Assembly: GCF_014699135.1 (NCBI RefSeq)
Contig: NZ_JACOFT010000007.1
Location: forward strand, 120,490-184,489
Reading direction: 5' to 3'
DNA length: 64,000 nucleotides
Source of the DNA: Cognatundibacterium aquatile
GTDB lineage: Bacteria > Pseudomonadota > Gammaproteobacteria > Burkholderiales > Burkholderiaceae_D
Below, piece after piece: positions 19,425-28,508 of the stretch. The position numbers were made by a program, and so were the translations under genes. The notes beneath the pieces were generated by a model. That model had not been told where the DNA came from, searched no databases, and saw only the letters and a program-made list of their open reading frames with translations. Within the stretch, counting starts at the first letter, position 1. Each line of letters opens with the position of its first letter.

Positions 19425-19931
19425 ATGAAAAAGATTAGTCTGGCTCTGCTTATAGCGAGCGCATTGACATCCCCTGTGTATGCGGGTGAAGTCAGTATCA
19501 CCTGGCAAACGCCGGAAAAATATACGGATATACGCCCATCTAGCGAAACCCGCGAGGCATTTCAGGAACGCGTGGCGAAAGAGCTGGGCGAGGTTTTTGT
19601 CGATCTGGCGAAAAAATTACCGGACGACGTGAAGTGGGCTATTACGGTCACCGATGTCGATCTCGCTGGCGATGTCCACCCGATGATGCGTGGTACCGCG
19701 AACGATATTCGTATCATTAAAGAAATTTATTGGCCGCGCATGTCGCTCAGTTATCGCATGACCGATGGTAAGGGCGCGACAATAGCGGAAGGGCAGGAAG
19801 ACATCAAAGACATGAATTTTATGATGGGAATGCATATTCCATCCGGCCACACCAGCTTTGAATATGAAGAAAAAATGCTGCAGGACTGGTTCAGAAAACA
19901 GCAGCGGGATAAGAAATTTCCGACGAAGTGA
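19425..19931 (+). CDS. Secreted DUF3016-type protein
   Basis: 168 residues with a classic signal peptide (about 1-20, cleavage after VYA). The mature part, starting GEVSITWQTPEKYTDIRP, matches the DUF3016 pattern: a conserved early W-x-x-P-x-x-Y/F-x-D-I-R and a later DIKDMNFMM. Function is unknown; the proteins are small periplasmic or secreted factors. AGGAG lies 8 bases upstream of the ATG. It is monocistronic with its own promoter and terminator. Confidence 0.8.
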   Translation: MKKISLALLIASALTSPVYAGEVSITWQTPEKYTDIRPSSETREAFQERVAKELGEVFVDLAKKLPDDVKWAITVTDVDLAGDVHPMMRGTANDIRIIKEIYWPRMSLSYRMTDGKGATIAEGQEDIKDMNFMMGMHIPSGHTSFEYEEKMLQDWFRKQQRDKKFPTK

Positions 19932-19950
19932 TCATTGATTTTTTTCTGCA

Positions 19951-19990
19951 AAAAGGGAAGTGTTTCACTGAAAACACTTCCCTTTTTTTA
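19951..19990 (+). terminator. Strong rho-independent terminator after the DUF3016 gene
   Basis: A long stem, AAAAGGGAAGTGTTT / AAAACACTTCCCTTTT around loop CACTG, followed by TTTTTATA. The flanking A-run means it may also act on the minus strand, at the end of the haem operon. Confidence 0.85.
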
Positions 19991-20082
19991 TACATGAATT
20001 ACTTTTTCAATGCCAAAGTGCAATAGACCATTTGTTATTGAAATAGTGTGATTTTGGTTTCGCTGTCGGATATCTATTGGTT

Positions 20083-20406
20083 TTATTGTTTGTCTTCCGG
20101 AATATAAACGATAGAGCCGTCTTTCATGCGGTAGGCGGTGCCTGCTTTGGCTCCCTCGCCCTGGCCGATAGCGCCGCTGGATTTGTAGTGTTCTATTGTT
20201 TTGCCTTTTTTAATCATCATTTCCATGTTTGGCTTTCCTGGATCCGTGATGATGGTGACATCCTGTTTGCTGAATGCGTTTAACAGCGGATTCTGCGCGA
20301 CTGTAATAAGTAGTGCAGCAATAATGACCAGAAATATATCGATAATATTGACCACGGAGAGAATAGGATCATCGCTCTCAGGTTCATGTAATAGCTTCAG
20401 GCTCAT
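20083..20406 (-). CDS. DUF2149 protein of the haem-uptake operon (HmuV-like)
   Basis: 107 residues from MSLKLLHEPESDDPILSVVN. One transmembrane helix (about 16-36, VVNIIDIFLVIIAALLITVAQNP) precedes a short periplasmic domain ending MKDGSIVYIPEDKQ. This is the DUF2149 layout, resembling ExbD/TolR-type stator partners with one membrane anchor. The start overlaps the preceding channel gene by 4 bases (ATGA), indicating translational coupling. In Bacteroidetes hmu loci and related operons a DUF2149 gene accompanies a MotA/TolQ/ExbB gene; here the two probably form a proton-driven energiser. It is the last gene of the five-gene operon. Confidence 0.85.
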   Translation of the reverse strand: MSLKLLHEPESDDPILSVVNIIDIFLVIIAALLITVAQNPLLNAFSKQDVTIITDPGKPNMEMMIKKGKTIEHYKSSGAIGQGEGAKAGTAYRMKDGSIVYIPEDKQ

Positions 20407-20894
20407 GCTGTTTTCTCTTTTTGAATTTCCACGATTTCTTCTGCCAGCCAACGACGTTGAACGTTAGCAATCCAGTAGGTGATGCTGGCGGCGATCAGTG
20501 CGATGATCACGACGGAAAAAGCCACCGTGAGATTGCCCGATACTTTCGCCAGATTGCCGTCAGTTAATGACTTTAGTGCTGGTCCCATAGGAATCATCGT
20601 GCCAATGAGTCCCAGCATAGGCGCGATGCGACTGGCGATGCGGGCAGGTTCCAGTAATTTGTGTGCAAGCAAATCAAGTTCGTCTGATGTGGTCTCCGCA
20701 TTCTTGCGAACATGCTGCAGCAATGGAAATCCTGCCAGATGTTGCGAGCGGCGACGACGTTGCAGTGCTTGCAGAATGAACGAGCCTAATGCATAAAATG
20801 AATATGCAAACATCGCAGCGACCAGTACGAGTACAGGGAATAAGAACAACTGTCCGATCTGATACATCAGTAGTTCAAGAGTGGAGGTTGGCAT
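20403..20894 (-). CDS. MotA/TolQ/ExbB-family proton channel (HmuU-like)
   Basis: 163 residues with three hydrophobic helices (about 12-40, 90-108 and 122-146) and the family segment RIAPMLGLIGTMIPMGPALK, typical of ExbB/TolQ channels. Such proteins form a proton-conducting inner-membrane stator that energises an envelope machine. The start overlaps the stop of the ChaN-like gene by one base, and the end overlaps the DUF2149 gene by four, so it belongs firmly to the haem operon. It could power the TonB receptor, the periplasmic chelatase, or both; sequence alone cannot decide. Confidence 0.88.
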   Translation of the reverse strand: MPTSTLELLMYQIGQLFLFPVLVLVAAMFAYSFYALGSFILQALQRRRRSQHLAGFPLLQHVRKNAETTSDELDLLAHKLLEPARIASRIAPMLGLIGTMIPMGPALKSLTDGNLAKVSGNLTVAFSVVIIALIAASITYWIANVQRRWLAEEIVEIQKEKTA

Positions 20895-21865
20895 TATTGT
20901 TTTTCCTTTTTTGGAGATGGTGTGGATGAGGATGTCTCTGGCGTGCTTGTTACCGCCGCTCCGGAGACAATGCCGCCTATAGGCATGGCGCAGGAATCTT
21001 CGCGTTTTGTGCGCGGAGTAAACCAGACCAGATCAAAACCTATCGTGTCGTAATCCTGCGGCGAATAATGGCCATCATTGATTTCGACATAGGCGATGGT
21101 AAGGGTACTGGCATTGTTTTTCAGGTAGCGGGGAACGGCGAGATCACGCCGCACATGTCCGGAGCCTGCGATCAGTACGACAGGGCTTGCGCTTGCTTCA
21201 ATCGCGGTTGCCATACGCGCGTCGCGGGCCCGTTGAGCGGTGACTATCGCGGCAAGTTGCGCTGGTGCCGGGCGTTGACCGCAATGCCCTTGCACGATTT
21301 CATTTTCTAATGCAGCGATCTGGGATGTATCTGCCTTCGGTAAGTCTGACGTCATCGTGCCCATAGCAATGGCGCGTGCATCTTTGCGTGATAAATTTGC
21401 GGCGATAAATGACCAGTCATGTGTTGCTGTGAAGGTGATCAGGCTTTTGTACATAGGCCATTGCCATCCTTTACGATTGAGCATGCCAGCGTCAGCCAGC
21501 TGTTCTGCATCTTTTACGCCTGCTTTAACGGCTGCGCTCAGCGCTGACTGATATTCGGAATCGAATTGTTCCATCGCCAGCGTCAGAGGTGCTTTCCCCT
21601 GATGGCGTTGCTGAAGTGCTTGCAGGGCTTGCAGTTGCAGTTGATGATGAAAAGTGCTGTCGTGTTTTTCACCCAGAAGTACATAACGGCTGGATGCTGC
21701 TGCATTGTAAGCGGCGTCCTCGCTGACAAAGCTATTTGAACGTGTATCCCAGATACGTCCCTCCAGCGGATGTGTTGTTTGAGCCATCGCGGCCAGGCTC
21801 ATCGTACTCAGCAGCGTAGCCGCAACGAATGAGGTCCAATGATATCGGGTTGTGTATTTTTTCAT
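20894..21865 (-). CDS. ChaN-like haem-binding/iron-regulated protein
   Basis: 323 residues from MKKYTTRYHWTSF. The signal peptide ends near AAMAQT. The ChaN-domain pattern is clear: YVLLGEKHDSTFHHQLQLQ (H-x-x-x-x-x-H-H), LTLAMEQFDSEYQSAL, and late in the protein VVLIAGSGHVRRDLAVPRYL. In Campylobacter ChaN these regions bind two stacked haems. Unlike many homologues it lacks a lipobox Cys, so it is probably soluble in the periplasm. A low-complexity Ser/Thr/Pro/Lys tail ends the protein. Its start overlaps the chelatase stop by four bases (ATGA). Placed between the chelatase and the channel, it may deliver or hold haem; that role is inferred. Confidence 0.85.
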   Translation of the reverse strand: MKKYTTRYHWTSFVAATLLSTMSLAAMAQTTHPLEGRIWDTRSNSFVSEDAAYNAAASSRYVLLGEKHDSTFHHQLQLQALQALQQRHQGKAPLTLAMEQFDSEYQSALSAAVKAGVKDAEQLADAGMLNRKGWQWPMYKSLITFTATHDWSFIAANLSRKDARAIAMGTMTSDLPKADTSQIAALENEIVQGHCGQRPAPAQLAAIVTAQRARDARMATAIEASASPVVLIAGSGHVRRDLAVPRYLKNNASTLTIAYVEINDGHYSPQDYDTIGFDLVWFTPRTKREDSCAMPIGGIVSGAAVTSTPETSSSTPSPKKEKQ

Positions 21866-24800
21866 GACGATGTTGACTTTCTCCATTGGCGCCATGCGCC
21901 GATCAAAGGAAATAAAATGAGAAGAGCGATGGCCGCAATCATTAACTGCCCCAGCGTTTCAACGACCTTCTGCGAAACGGATTCCAGTTTCATTCCGCTG
22001 ATTGTTTGTGTTGTTGCTGCAGGCTTTGTCTCTGTATCTGGCTTGGGTTTTGTGATGGTTTGGGTCGCACGCGGCGTTTTGGCTGCATTCGCTGCTGCTG
22101 TTTCCTGAGGACTCAATTTCTTTAACGCCGGTGCATCAAGCCCAAGGCCGCTGAGTCCGGTATAGGCTGCCATTTTCGCATTGTCAGTTTTAACGTCGTA
22201 GGTCTGAGCCAGCTCGCGATAGCGTTGTTTTAACTCACTGACTGTGGCGGCATCTGCCTGCCAGTAACCGCCTCGTGCTGCTTCCAGCATGCGTGCTATG
22301 GTCTGCGCGAGTGCATGGGGGTTCTCACGTTCGAACCAGTCTTTTAAGCCAAGCTGATGCTTGTCACGTACATAGACATCGACAAATTCCTGCCATTGAT
22401 CATCCCGCACGATTTCACGCGCGACAGAAGTCCAACCGGCAAAATTATTCATGCTATCAAGTACCTGTAAGGTGCCTGCATATCCTTCTGCCATGAGTCC
22501 TTTGATATATCCGGGATGGAAGTTACGCGTTGCCAGTTCTTTCGCCAGAAACTGCGCAGCGCCTTCAATTTTGCCGCTACCGGATTCGCGCAAATTGGAA
22601 ATGTACAGCTCAGGTGCACGTCCATCGAGATGACGCACAGCCAGCGCAATACCGCCAAGATATTGAAATGGATCATCCGTCGTTAACATGCCGTACAGGT
22701 TAGATGTTCTGGAGAGAATCGCGCCTTCTGTGCCTTTTAAGTGTGTGGCGTAGAGATTGCCGGGCTTTCCATTACTCAATTCTGTCGCGCTTTTTCCCCA
22801 GTCAGCTTCATCGGGGCCATACGCATATTGCATACGGCTTAAGTAAAGTTGCGCCAGTTTTTTGTCGCCTTCCGCTTTGCTGTCCCAGGTGTCCGTTGCT
22901 AGTGCAGCATCGTCCAGGCCAGTACCGTACTTACCGGATTCAGAGGCAAAAATGCGGGTCTTACTTGCCTTGTCTGCCGCGGCCGTTGCCCATCCTTGTC
23001 TGACTAATTGCTCGTTGATATTGCGGGCGTTGATTGCCACCGGATTATCTGCCTCATTGGCTTCCGCAGCGAGTTTCGCAGCCTTGGCGAGAATTTTCAT
23101 CGTGTTAGGAAAATGATCGCGATACAGACCTGTCGCTGACAACACAACATCGACCCTCGGGCGTTTCAATTCCGTACGTGACACCAGCTTTACGTCAACA
23201 ACGCGACCGCCCTGATCCCATACCGGCTCAACTCCAAGTCCCCACAATGCTTGTGCTTCCAGCATGCCCTGATGGCGCATTGTTTCTACCGACCATAATG
23301 AAAAAGTCAGTTTTTTCGGGGCGTGTCCCGATTGCCGGATATGGGTCGCAATTAAGTTCTCCATCGTTTCCTTACCGGCTTCCCATGCTGCTTTAGTGGG
23401 GATGCGAGATGGATCAAATGGATACAGATTACGTCCGGTTGGTAAGGATTCGGGATTTTTGATCGGGTCTCCGCCATACGATGTCGGAATGTAGCGGCCA
23501 TCCAGTGCTGCGAGTAATCCGGCGGTCTCACTGGTTGCCGCAAGATCGTTGTACCACTGCCGACCTTTTTCTATCGCCTCTCGCAATGTCGGTGTGAGCT
23601 TGTCATCCGGTTTGCCGTCGATAATATGCTGCTTCAGTAACTGATAGGCAGATGAACTGCTGAGTTTCCGGTAGTCGTTGACCAATGTTTCGTCAATATC
23701 GTCGCCCGGAGCGGCGGCAGCTTCCCAAAAAGATTTCCCCAGCATCAGCATGACTGTGCCTAGCCGCCATTCCTCTGCAGCGCCTTTGCCAAATGTATGC
23801 AAGCCCATTGGTTGAGCGGTTCGCGCCAGTTCGTGCAAATGGTCATGTAATACATTGATGAACCCGGCGAAATTGTTGCTGATTTGCTGCGCATCCCAAT
23901 TCATATCTTTGTCGAGACGTTCTTTTTTTACCAGTGAAATCAGTTCAGCCTGTTGCTTCTGTTTGACCATGCCTTCATCTTGTGCGAGCCACGCATGCAG
24001 TAAATCATGAATATGTGTCAGCGTTTCGTGCAGACCTGCCGGCGCAAATGGTGGCGTCTGATGTGAGATGGTCACGGCTCTTCCACGGCGCTTTGTTTGC
24101 AACGCTTCACCGATGTTATCGACGATGTAGGGATAAATCACCGGCACATCACCGATTGCCAACTGAGGATAGTCATATACAGAGAGACCGCGCTCTTTCC
24201 CTGGCAACCATTCTTGTGTGCCGTGAGTTCCGTAGTGAATTAAGGCATGCGCGCCAAATTGCTGACGCATCCAAAGATAACTCGCCAGATAAAATGGCGG
24301 TGGTGCGACAACATTAGAGTGATACAGCAGTTTCTCTTTATCACTGCCACGTTCGCTGCGTGGTGCTTGTGGCATCAGGATGACATTACCGATTTGCAGA
24401 CGCGGAATGGCGAAATATTTCTGACCCTGACGTTCCACGACCATAGTCGATTTTTCGGGGGCTCCCCAGTCTTTCAAGATCCCGGCACTGACTTCTGCTG
24501 GCAGGCTACTGATCCACTCCCGATAATTTTCTAACGGCATCAGGTCGGCCAGACCGTCATCAATCAAGGCGTTCAGTTCACGATTATCCGCAGGCGGGCG
24601 ATAGAACGGTGCCAGCAAACGTTGTAATTGTCGTGTCAGTTCTTTGTCGCCAGGAGTATCTGTTTTATAGCCTGCGAGTTTGAGTGCCGATAGCGTTGCA
24701 TCGAGACTCTTAGGCAAATTCAGATAAGAAGCCGACAGATTTTTTTCGCCAGGCGGGTAATTCCAAAAGAAGATCGCAATTTTTTTATCGGCGTGCCGCA

Positions 24801-25965
24801 TGTTTTTCAGCTTGGCGAGATTAATCGCCTTAGCCACGACAGCGGACGTTTGTTCTGCGATAGGAACAATCTGATCATTTTTTTTATCGGTAGCGGCAGC
24901 GATCTGTATATCGCTGACGCCCGCATACTCTGCCTGCGCCATGTAGAAGGGAACATCCATCAGGGCGATACCATGCGGATCTTTTTTCCAGTCGGTGATA
25001 TCTCCTTTTCGATAAGGCATCGCTTGTATGACGGGAATTCCCAGGGTTTCGAATTCTTGTTTTCGCCCTTCCGGATTGAGCATGATTTGCGTATTGATCA
25101 GCACATCTGCAATAGGCTTACCGCCGGGAGCGATCATGCTGCCGATGGCATCGGCATCCATCACCGGGCTGTAAAACGCAATCGGTATCGCGCCTGCCGC
25201 CTCAATGCGGTAGATCATATCGTTGACGAAGGCGGTTTGTTCTGCAACGACATATTGCTGATGCATAGCAATCGCGATTACAGGACGATGCTGCGTGGGA
25301 TCGACTTGCTTCCACTTCAGGTAGGCCGCTGCATTGGCAAATACTAGTCCGGGCGCACGAGGATGGTAGATGGCTGACTTTGGAAACAGAATTGGTTCTG
25401 CGATCTGTTTCCATGAACGCCCTGCAAGGTATGCAGAGAGTGTTTCAAAAAAATGTTGATAATTAGGCGTACTGCCGTTGACGTAATAAGTGTTAAGACG
25501 TTTAGCCAGCGGCTCAGGTAAATTTTTCCAGACTGGCTCGCTGGTGTGCAGCCAAAGCGACGGTATTTTTAAGCCGGATAAGGCATGGTGCAATTGCGCC
25601 TGAATAGCTTCTCGGATGTGATCACGCGGGGCGTCAAACATAACGATGTCGTAGCCGTTGAATACACTCGCATCTGTGCTGGCAGGAAGTTTCTCACTGT
25701 AGCGGGTATCGATTTTGACGCCATGCGCACCGGCTAATTCTGCGAGCATGCGGAATTTTCCCGGCGGAACCGGGCTGCTGGTGATAATCAGTACATTGGC
25801 TGCCTGCGCTGTTGTGCAGAACAGGCAGACTGATGAAATCAAGATAACAAGTAAGCCATACAACCGCTGTACCCACGATGTTTTGCGTTGATATAAATTG
25901 GGTTTAAAAAAACGTTGAAAAAAGCTGGGTGTGGCAGATGTCATGGCGAACTTGTCAGAATGCAT
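21862..25965 (-). CDS. hmuS: Periplasmic CobN/HmuS-like chelatase homologue
   Basis: 1367 residues. An N-terminal signal/anchor (about 32-55, ending TTAQAANVLI) and a single C-terminal helix (about 1337-1357) place the bulk of the protein in the periplasm. This is unlike cytoplasmic cobaltochelatase CobN of cobalamin synthesis. The conserved CobN/BchH motif HYGTHGTQEWLPGKE is present, as are HQGMLEAQALWGLGVEP and GRAPELYISNLRESGSGKIEG. No CobS/CobT-type ATPase is nearby. In Bacteroidetes the equivalent HmuS removes iron from haem (dechelatase). With a haem-type TonB receptor 9 bases upstream and a ChaN gene downstream, haem deferration or processing is the best inference. The exact start is uncertain (25965 or 25944). 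Confidence 0.88.
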   Translation of the reverse strand: MHSDKFAMTSATPSFFQRFFKPNLYQRKTSWVQRLYGLLVILISSVCLFCTTAQAANVLIITSSPVPPGKFRMLAELAGAHGVKIDTRYSEKLPASTDASVFNGYDIVMFDAPRDHIREAIQAQLHHALSGLKIPSLWLHTSEPVWKNLPEPLAKRLNTYYVNGSTPNYQHFFETLSAYLAGRSWKQIAEPILFPKSAIYHPRAPGLVFANAAAYLKWKQVDPTQHRPVIAIAMHQQYVVAEQTAFVNDMIYRIEAAGAIPIAFYSPVMDADAIGSMIAPGGKPIADVLINTQIMLNPEGRKQEFETLGIPVIQAMPYRKGDITDWKKDPHGIALMDVPFYMAQAEYAGVSDIQIAAATDKKNDQIVPIAEQTSAVVAKAINLAKLKNMRHADKKIAIFFWNYPPGEKNLSASYLNLPKSLDATLSALKLAGYKTDTPGDKELTRQLQRLLAPFYRPPADNRELNALIDDGLADLMPLENYREWISSLPAEVSAGILKDWGAPEKSTMVVERQGQKYFAIPRLQIGNVILMPQAPRSERGSDKEKLLYHSNVVAPPPFYLASYLWMRQQFGAHALIHYGTHGTQEWLPGKERGLSVYDYPQLAIGDVPVIYPYIVDNIGEALQTKRRGRAVTISHQTPPFAPAGLHETLTHIHDLLHAWLAQDEGMVKQKQQAELISLVKKERLDKDMNWDAQQISNNFAGFINVLHDHLHELARTAQPMGLHTFGKGAAEEWRLGTVMLMLGKSFWEAAAAPGDDIDETLVNDYRKLSSSSAYQLLKQHIIDGKPDDKLTPTLREAIEKGRQWYNDLAATSETAGLLAALDGRYIPTSYGGDPIKNPESLPTGRNLYPFDPSRIPTKAAWEAGKETMENLIATHIRQSGHAPKKLTFSLWSVETMRHQGMLEAQALWGLGVEPVWDQGGRVVDVKLVSRTELKRPRVDVVLSATGLYRDHFPNTMKILAKAAKLAAEANEADNPVAINARNINEQLVRQGWATAAADKASKTRIFASESGKYGTGLDDAALATDTWDSKAEGDKKLAQLYLSRMQYAYGPDEADWGKSATELSNGKPGNLYATHLKGTEGAILSRTSNLYGMLTTDDPFQYLGGIALAVRHLDGRAPELYISNLRESGSGKIEGAAQFLAKELATRNFHPGYIKGLMAEGYAGTLQVLDSMNNFAGWTSVAREIVRDDQWQEFVDVYVRDKHQLGLKDWFERENPHALAQTIARMLEAARGGYWQADAATVSELKQRYRELAQTYDVKTDNAKMAAYTGLSGLGLDAPALKKLSPQETAAANAAKTPRATQTITKPKPDTETKPAATTQTISGMKLESVSQKVVETLGQLMIAAIALLILFPLIGAWRQWRKSTSS

Positions 25966-25974
25966 TAGTGAAAA

Positions 25975-28206
25975 TCAGAACTGGTATCGGTAGCTGACGC
26001 TGAAATTACGCCCGGCCTGACTATATGCATCCAGAGAAGCACTGTTAGCGCTGACACCGCGAACATCCGCCCACAGGAAATATTTCTGGTTCAAGAGATT
26101 AAATACACCCGCGTTGATACTTGAGTTTTTATCGATGTTGTACCAGACCATTAAATCCAGAACCTGATAACTGCCGGGGGAAAACGATGATGCGCCATAC
26201 GGATTCCGTTTCTTGCGCTCGGCAGCACTCAGATTAGCCTGTGCACCGTAACGCTCTTCGTTGTAACGCAAGGACAGCACAAGTTTATCGGGGTCAATGG
26301 TTTCCAGCGGCGTGCTTTTACCGTTGGAATTCTGATCGCCGCGTGCATGTGCGTAGCTTGCACTCAGCATCCAGTTTGGCGAGAAGTTCCATTCGCCGCG
26401 GGCTTCGAAACCATTAATTTTTACGTCAGATAAATTCACAGACTGAAATACCGTCGGGCTCGCTAATGTACCGGCACCTCCGACTTGCACATTACTGGCG
26501 ATGAAGTTTTTGTATTTGCCATGAAATATGCTGGCGCTGTAACTGAACTCTTGCGTACGCCCACGCAGACCAAACTCCAGCGAGTCGCTGATTTCTGGTT
26601 TCAGGTCGGCGTTACCGATGGCGGTGTATGGCGGATTTGCTGTGAGATTGGTGACGCCGCCATTGACCTGGCCAGGCGTTGGTGCACGAAACCCATGCGC
26701 ATACTGCGCAAAGGCGTTCAGTACCGGTGAAAATTTCCAGATAACCCCCAGTTTCGGTGATAGCTCATTACCTGAAAGTGTGGTGGGGGCAATTGAATTG
26801 TTGACCGCATACAAAGCATCAGGCTTTGGCGTCAATTTAAAACTGTCATAACGCAGACCCGGTATGATCGCCAGATTGTCTATGCTGATTTCGTCCTGAA
26901 TAAATGCACCCAGCAGACGATAGTCTGTATCCGGGAAACTTTTATTGACCTTGAATCCTGACGAGCCGGTGAGCGAAACACCGTCGCGCATGTTATTGCC
27001 TTCTTTCAGCGATTCGACTTTCGTCAGCGACGCATCAATCCCGTAAATCAGACGATGTGCGACAGCGTTGCCGAAGTTGCTTTCCAGTTGCAGATTACCG
27101 CCAGCGACTTTCTCTCCGTACTCGGTATCACGAGTCCTGCTGTTCCACCCGCTCGTACTGCTTCTCGCTTCATAACCCCATTGATGATTCTTGGAATGCT
27201 GACCATAAATGCTCGCGCTGGCGCTCTGGAACCAGCTGTTATCGGTATTGGTGTAGTCGTAATCGAGTTTAAGCAACTGGCGAGTGATATTTTCTCGGGT
27301 TTTCACATCATTCAATCCCGCCGCCGCAAAGGAGTCGCCGAAAAAACTCAATGGCGTGGTGGAATTTTCTCTGTCCAGGTTTTCTGCTGTTAATTTAAAA
27401 CGATTATTGCGATCTTTTTTGATCACCATTTTTGCCAGCACATAGTCAGAACTGGTTTCTGCTGGGTTCGCAGTTGTGCGGTTGATATTCGCACTATCGT
27501 TTGAACCGCCTGTTTTTGTTTCATGCCCGCGCCGCAAGCTTGCCAATACCATTGCTTCGACAGTGTCGCCACGAATGGCAAAACTGGGAACCAGCGACCA
27601 ACTGCGATCGACTGAGTTGTACCCGCTCTTGAATGCAAACTGCGTAGGCTTTCCGAGTGTCAGTAAATCTGCTGGGTCCTTCGTCAGAAAACTGACTGCA
27701 CCAGCGAGACCATCACTACCAAACTGAGTGGAAGACGGGCCGCGCAGGATTTCAACACGCTTATATGCCTCCACGTCAATGTAGTCGCCACGTCCGGCAG
27801 CGTAAGGGCCTGATGAGTAGGTGGATGGCAAGCGGACACCATCCACTTGCAGGCGCACCTGATCACCTTCCAGACCCCGGATATTGACGCCCTCATTCCC
27901 GGCTCTGCCTGTTGCACTGAAGACGCCTGATGCGCGATTTGGCAAGACCCGTACTGAGACGCCGTTTTCATACCGCATCATCTCCTGCAGATTGACTGGC
28001 ATTTCGCGTTCCACCTGTTTTTGCGTGACACTGCTGATGGTGGCGGCGACATCATCTGCACTTTGCTCAATACGCGTCGCCGAAACAACGATTTCTTTTA
28101 ACTGAGTTTCTGCTGTTTGCGCATGTAATGCAGGCGAGAAAAATAATGGGAAAGGAAGAGCAGCAATCGCGGCGCAGAGCGGGCGAAGGCGTGGTTTTTT
28201 ATGCAC
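25975..28206 (-). CDS. TonB-dependent haem/haemoglobin receptor (HmuR-like)
   Basis: 743 residues starting at GTG 28206, chosen because AGGAG lies 7 bases upstream; the longer ATG frame runs through the Fur box. A signal peptide ends near ALHAQT. A TonB-box-like KEIVVSATR is followed by the plug (VNIRGLEGDQVRLQVDGVRLP) and a 22-strand barrel ending in aromatic SVSYRYQF. The FRAP motif is seen in YAHGFRAPTPGQVNGG, and an NPNL-like site reads GNADLKPE; both are typical of haem receptors. It is the first gene of the operon, with a Fur-like site upstream, so expression should rise under iron limitation. Confidence 0.9.
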   Translation of the reverse strand: MHKKPRLRPLCAAIAALPFPLFFSPALHAQTAETQLKEIVVSATRIEQSADDVAATISSVTQKQVEREMPVNLQEMMRYENGVSVRVLPNRASGVFSATGRAGNEGVNIRGLEGDQVRLQVDGVRLPSTYSSGPYAAGRGDYIDVEAYKRVEILRGPSSTQFGSDGLAGAVSFLTKDPADLLTLGKPTQFAFKSGYNSVDRSWSLVPSFAIRGDTVEAMVLASLRRGHETKTGGSNDSANINRTTANPAETSSDYVLAKMVIKKDRNNRFKLTAENLDRENSTTPLSFFGDSFAAAGLNDVKTRENITRQLLKLDYDYTNTDNSWFQSASASIYGQHSKNHQWGYEARSSTSGWNSRTRDTEYGEKVAGGNLQLESNFGNAVAHRLIYGIDASLTKVESLKEGNNMRDGVSLTGSSGFKVNKSFPDTDYRLLGAFIQDEISIDNLAIIPGLRYDSFKLTPKPDALYAVNNSIAPTTLSGNELSPKLGVIWKFSPVLNAFAQYAHGFRAPTPGQVNGGVTNLTANPPYTAIGNADLKPEISDSLEFGLRGRTQEFSYSASIFHGKYKNFIASNVQVGGAGTLASPTVFQSVNLSDVKINGFEARGEWNFSPNWMLSASYAHARGDQNSNGKSTPLETIDPDKLVLSLRYNEERYGAQANLSAAERKKRNPYGASSFSPGSYQVLDLMVWYNIDKNSSINAGVFNLLNQKYFLWADVRGVSANSASLDAYSQAGRNFSVSYRYQF

Positions 28207-28293
28207 GGTGTATCTCCTGGCAGTGATGATAAAAAATGTGCTGACCGGCTGCCTGAGATGAAAAGTGTGGGATACGCCGGAATATTTGCAAAT

Positions 28294-28318
28294 GCAGATG
28301 ATAATGATTCGCATTTGA
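28294..28318 (-). promoter_or_regulatory. Candidate Fur boxes upstream of the haem operon
   Basis: Positions 28300-28318 match the 19-bp Fur consensus at 13 of 19 bases, beginning with GATAATGAT. A second, offset match (12 of 19 on the minus strand) covers 28294-28312. The 6-base offset is the usual layout of overlapping Fur sites. The site lies about 90 bases before the receptor's GTG. Confidence 0.7.
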
Positions 28319-28435
28319 ATAGTAAAGGACTATTTATGAATCTGATGTATTTGCTGCCAGAACTAAGTGTTACTTCCCTATTGCACAAACAGCTACCAGC
28401 AGATTGTTTTTGCTGTACTTGTCGTTGATATCGGC

Positions 28436-28475
28436 AAAAAAAATCCCGCTCATTTGACTGAGCGGGATTTTTGTT
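28436..28475. terminator. Terminator of htpG
   Basis: Arms AAATCCCGCTCA (28441-28452) and TGAGCGGGATTT (28459-28470), with A on the left and T on the right. It serves htpG on the minus strand. Confidence 0.85.
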
Positions 28476-28508
28476 TTTCAGCGACAGTCTGATGTCGCTG
28501 TGTTTTTC

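Noticed and set aside
21862..25965. Cobaltochelatase subunit CobN for cobalamin synthesis
   Set aside because: The protein has a signal peptide and C-terminal anchor, no CobS/CobT or cob genes nearby, and is flanked by haem-type receptor and ChaN genes.
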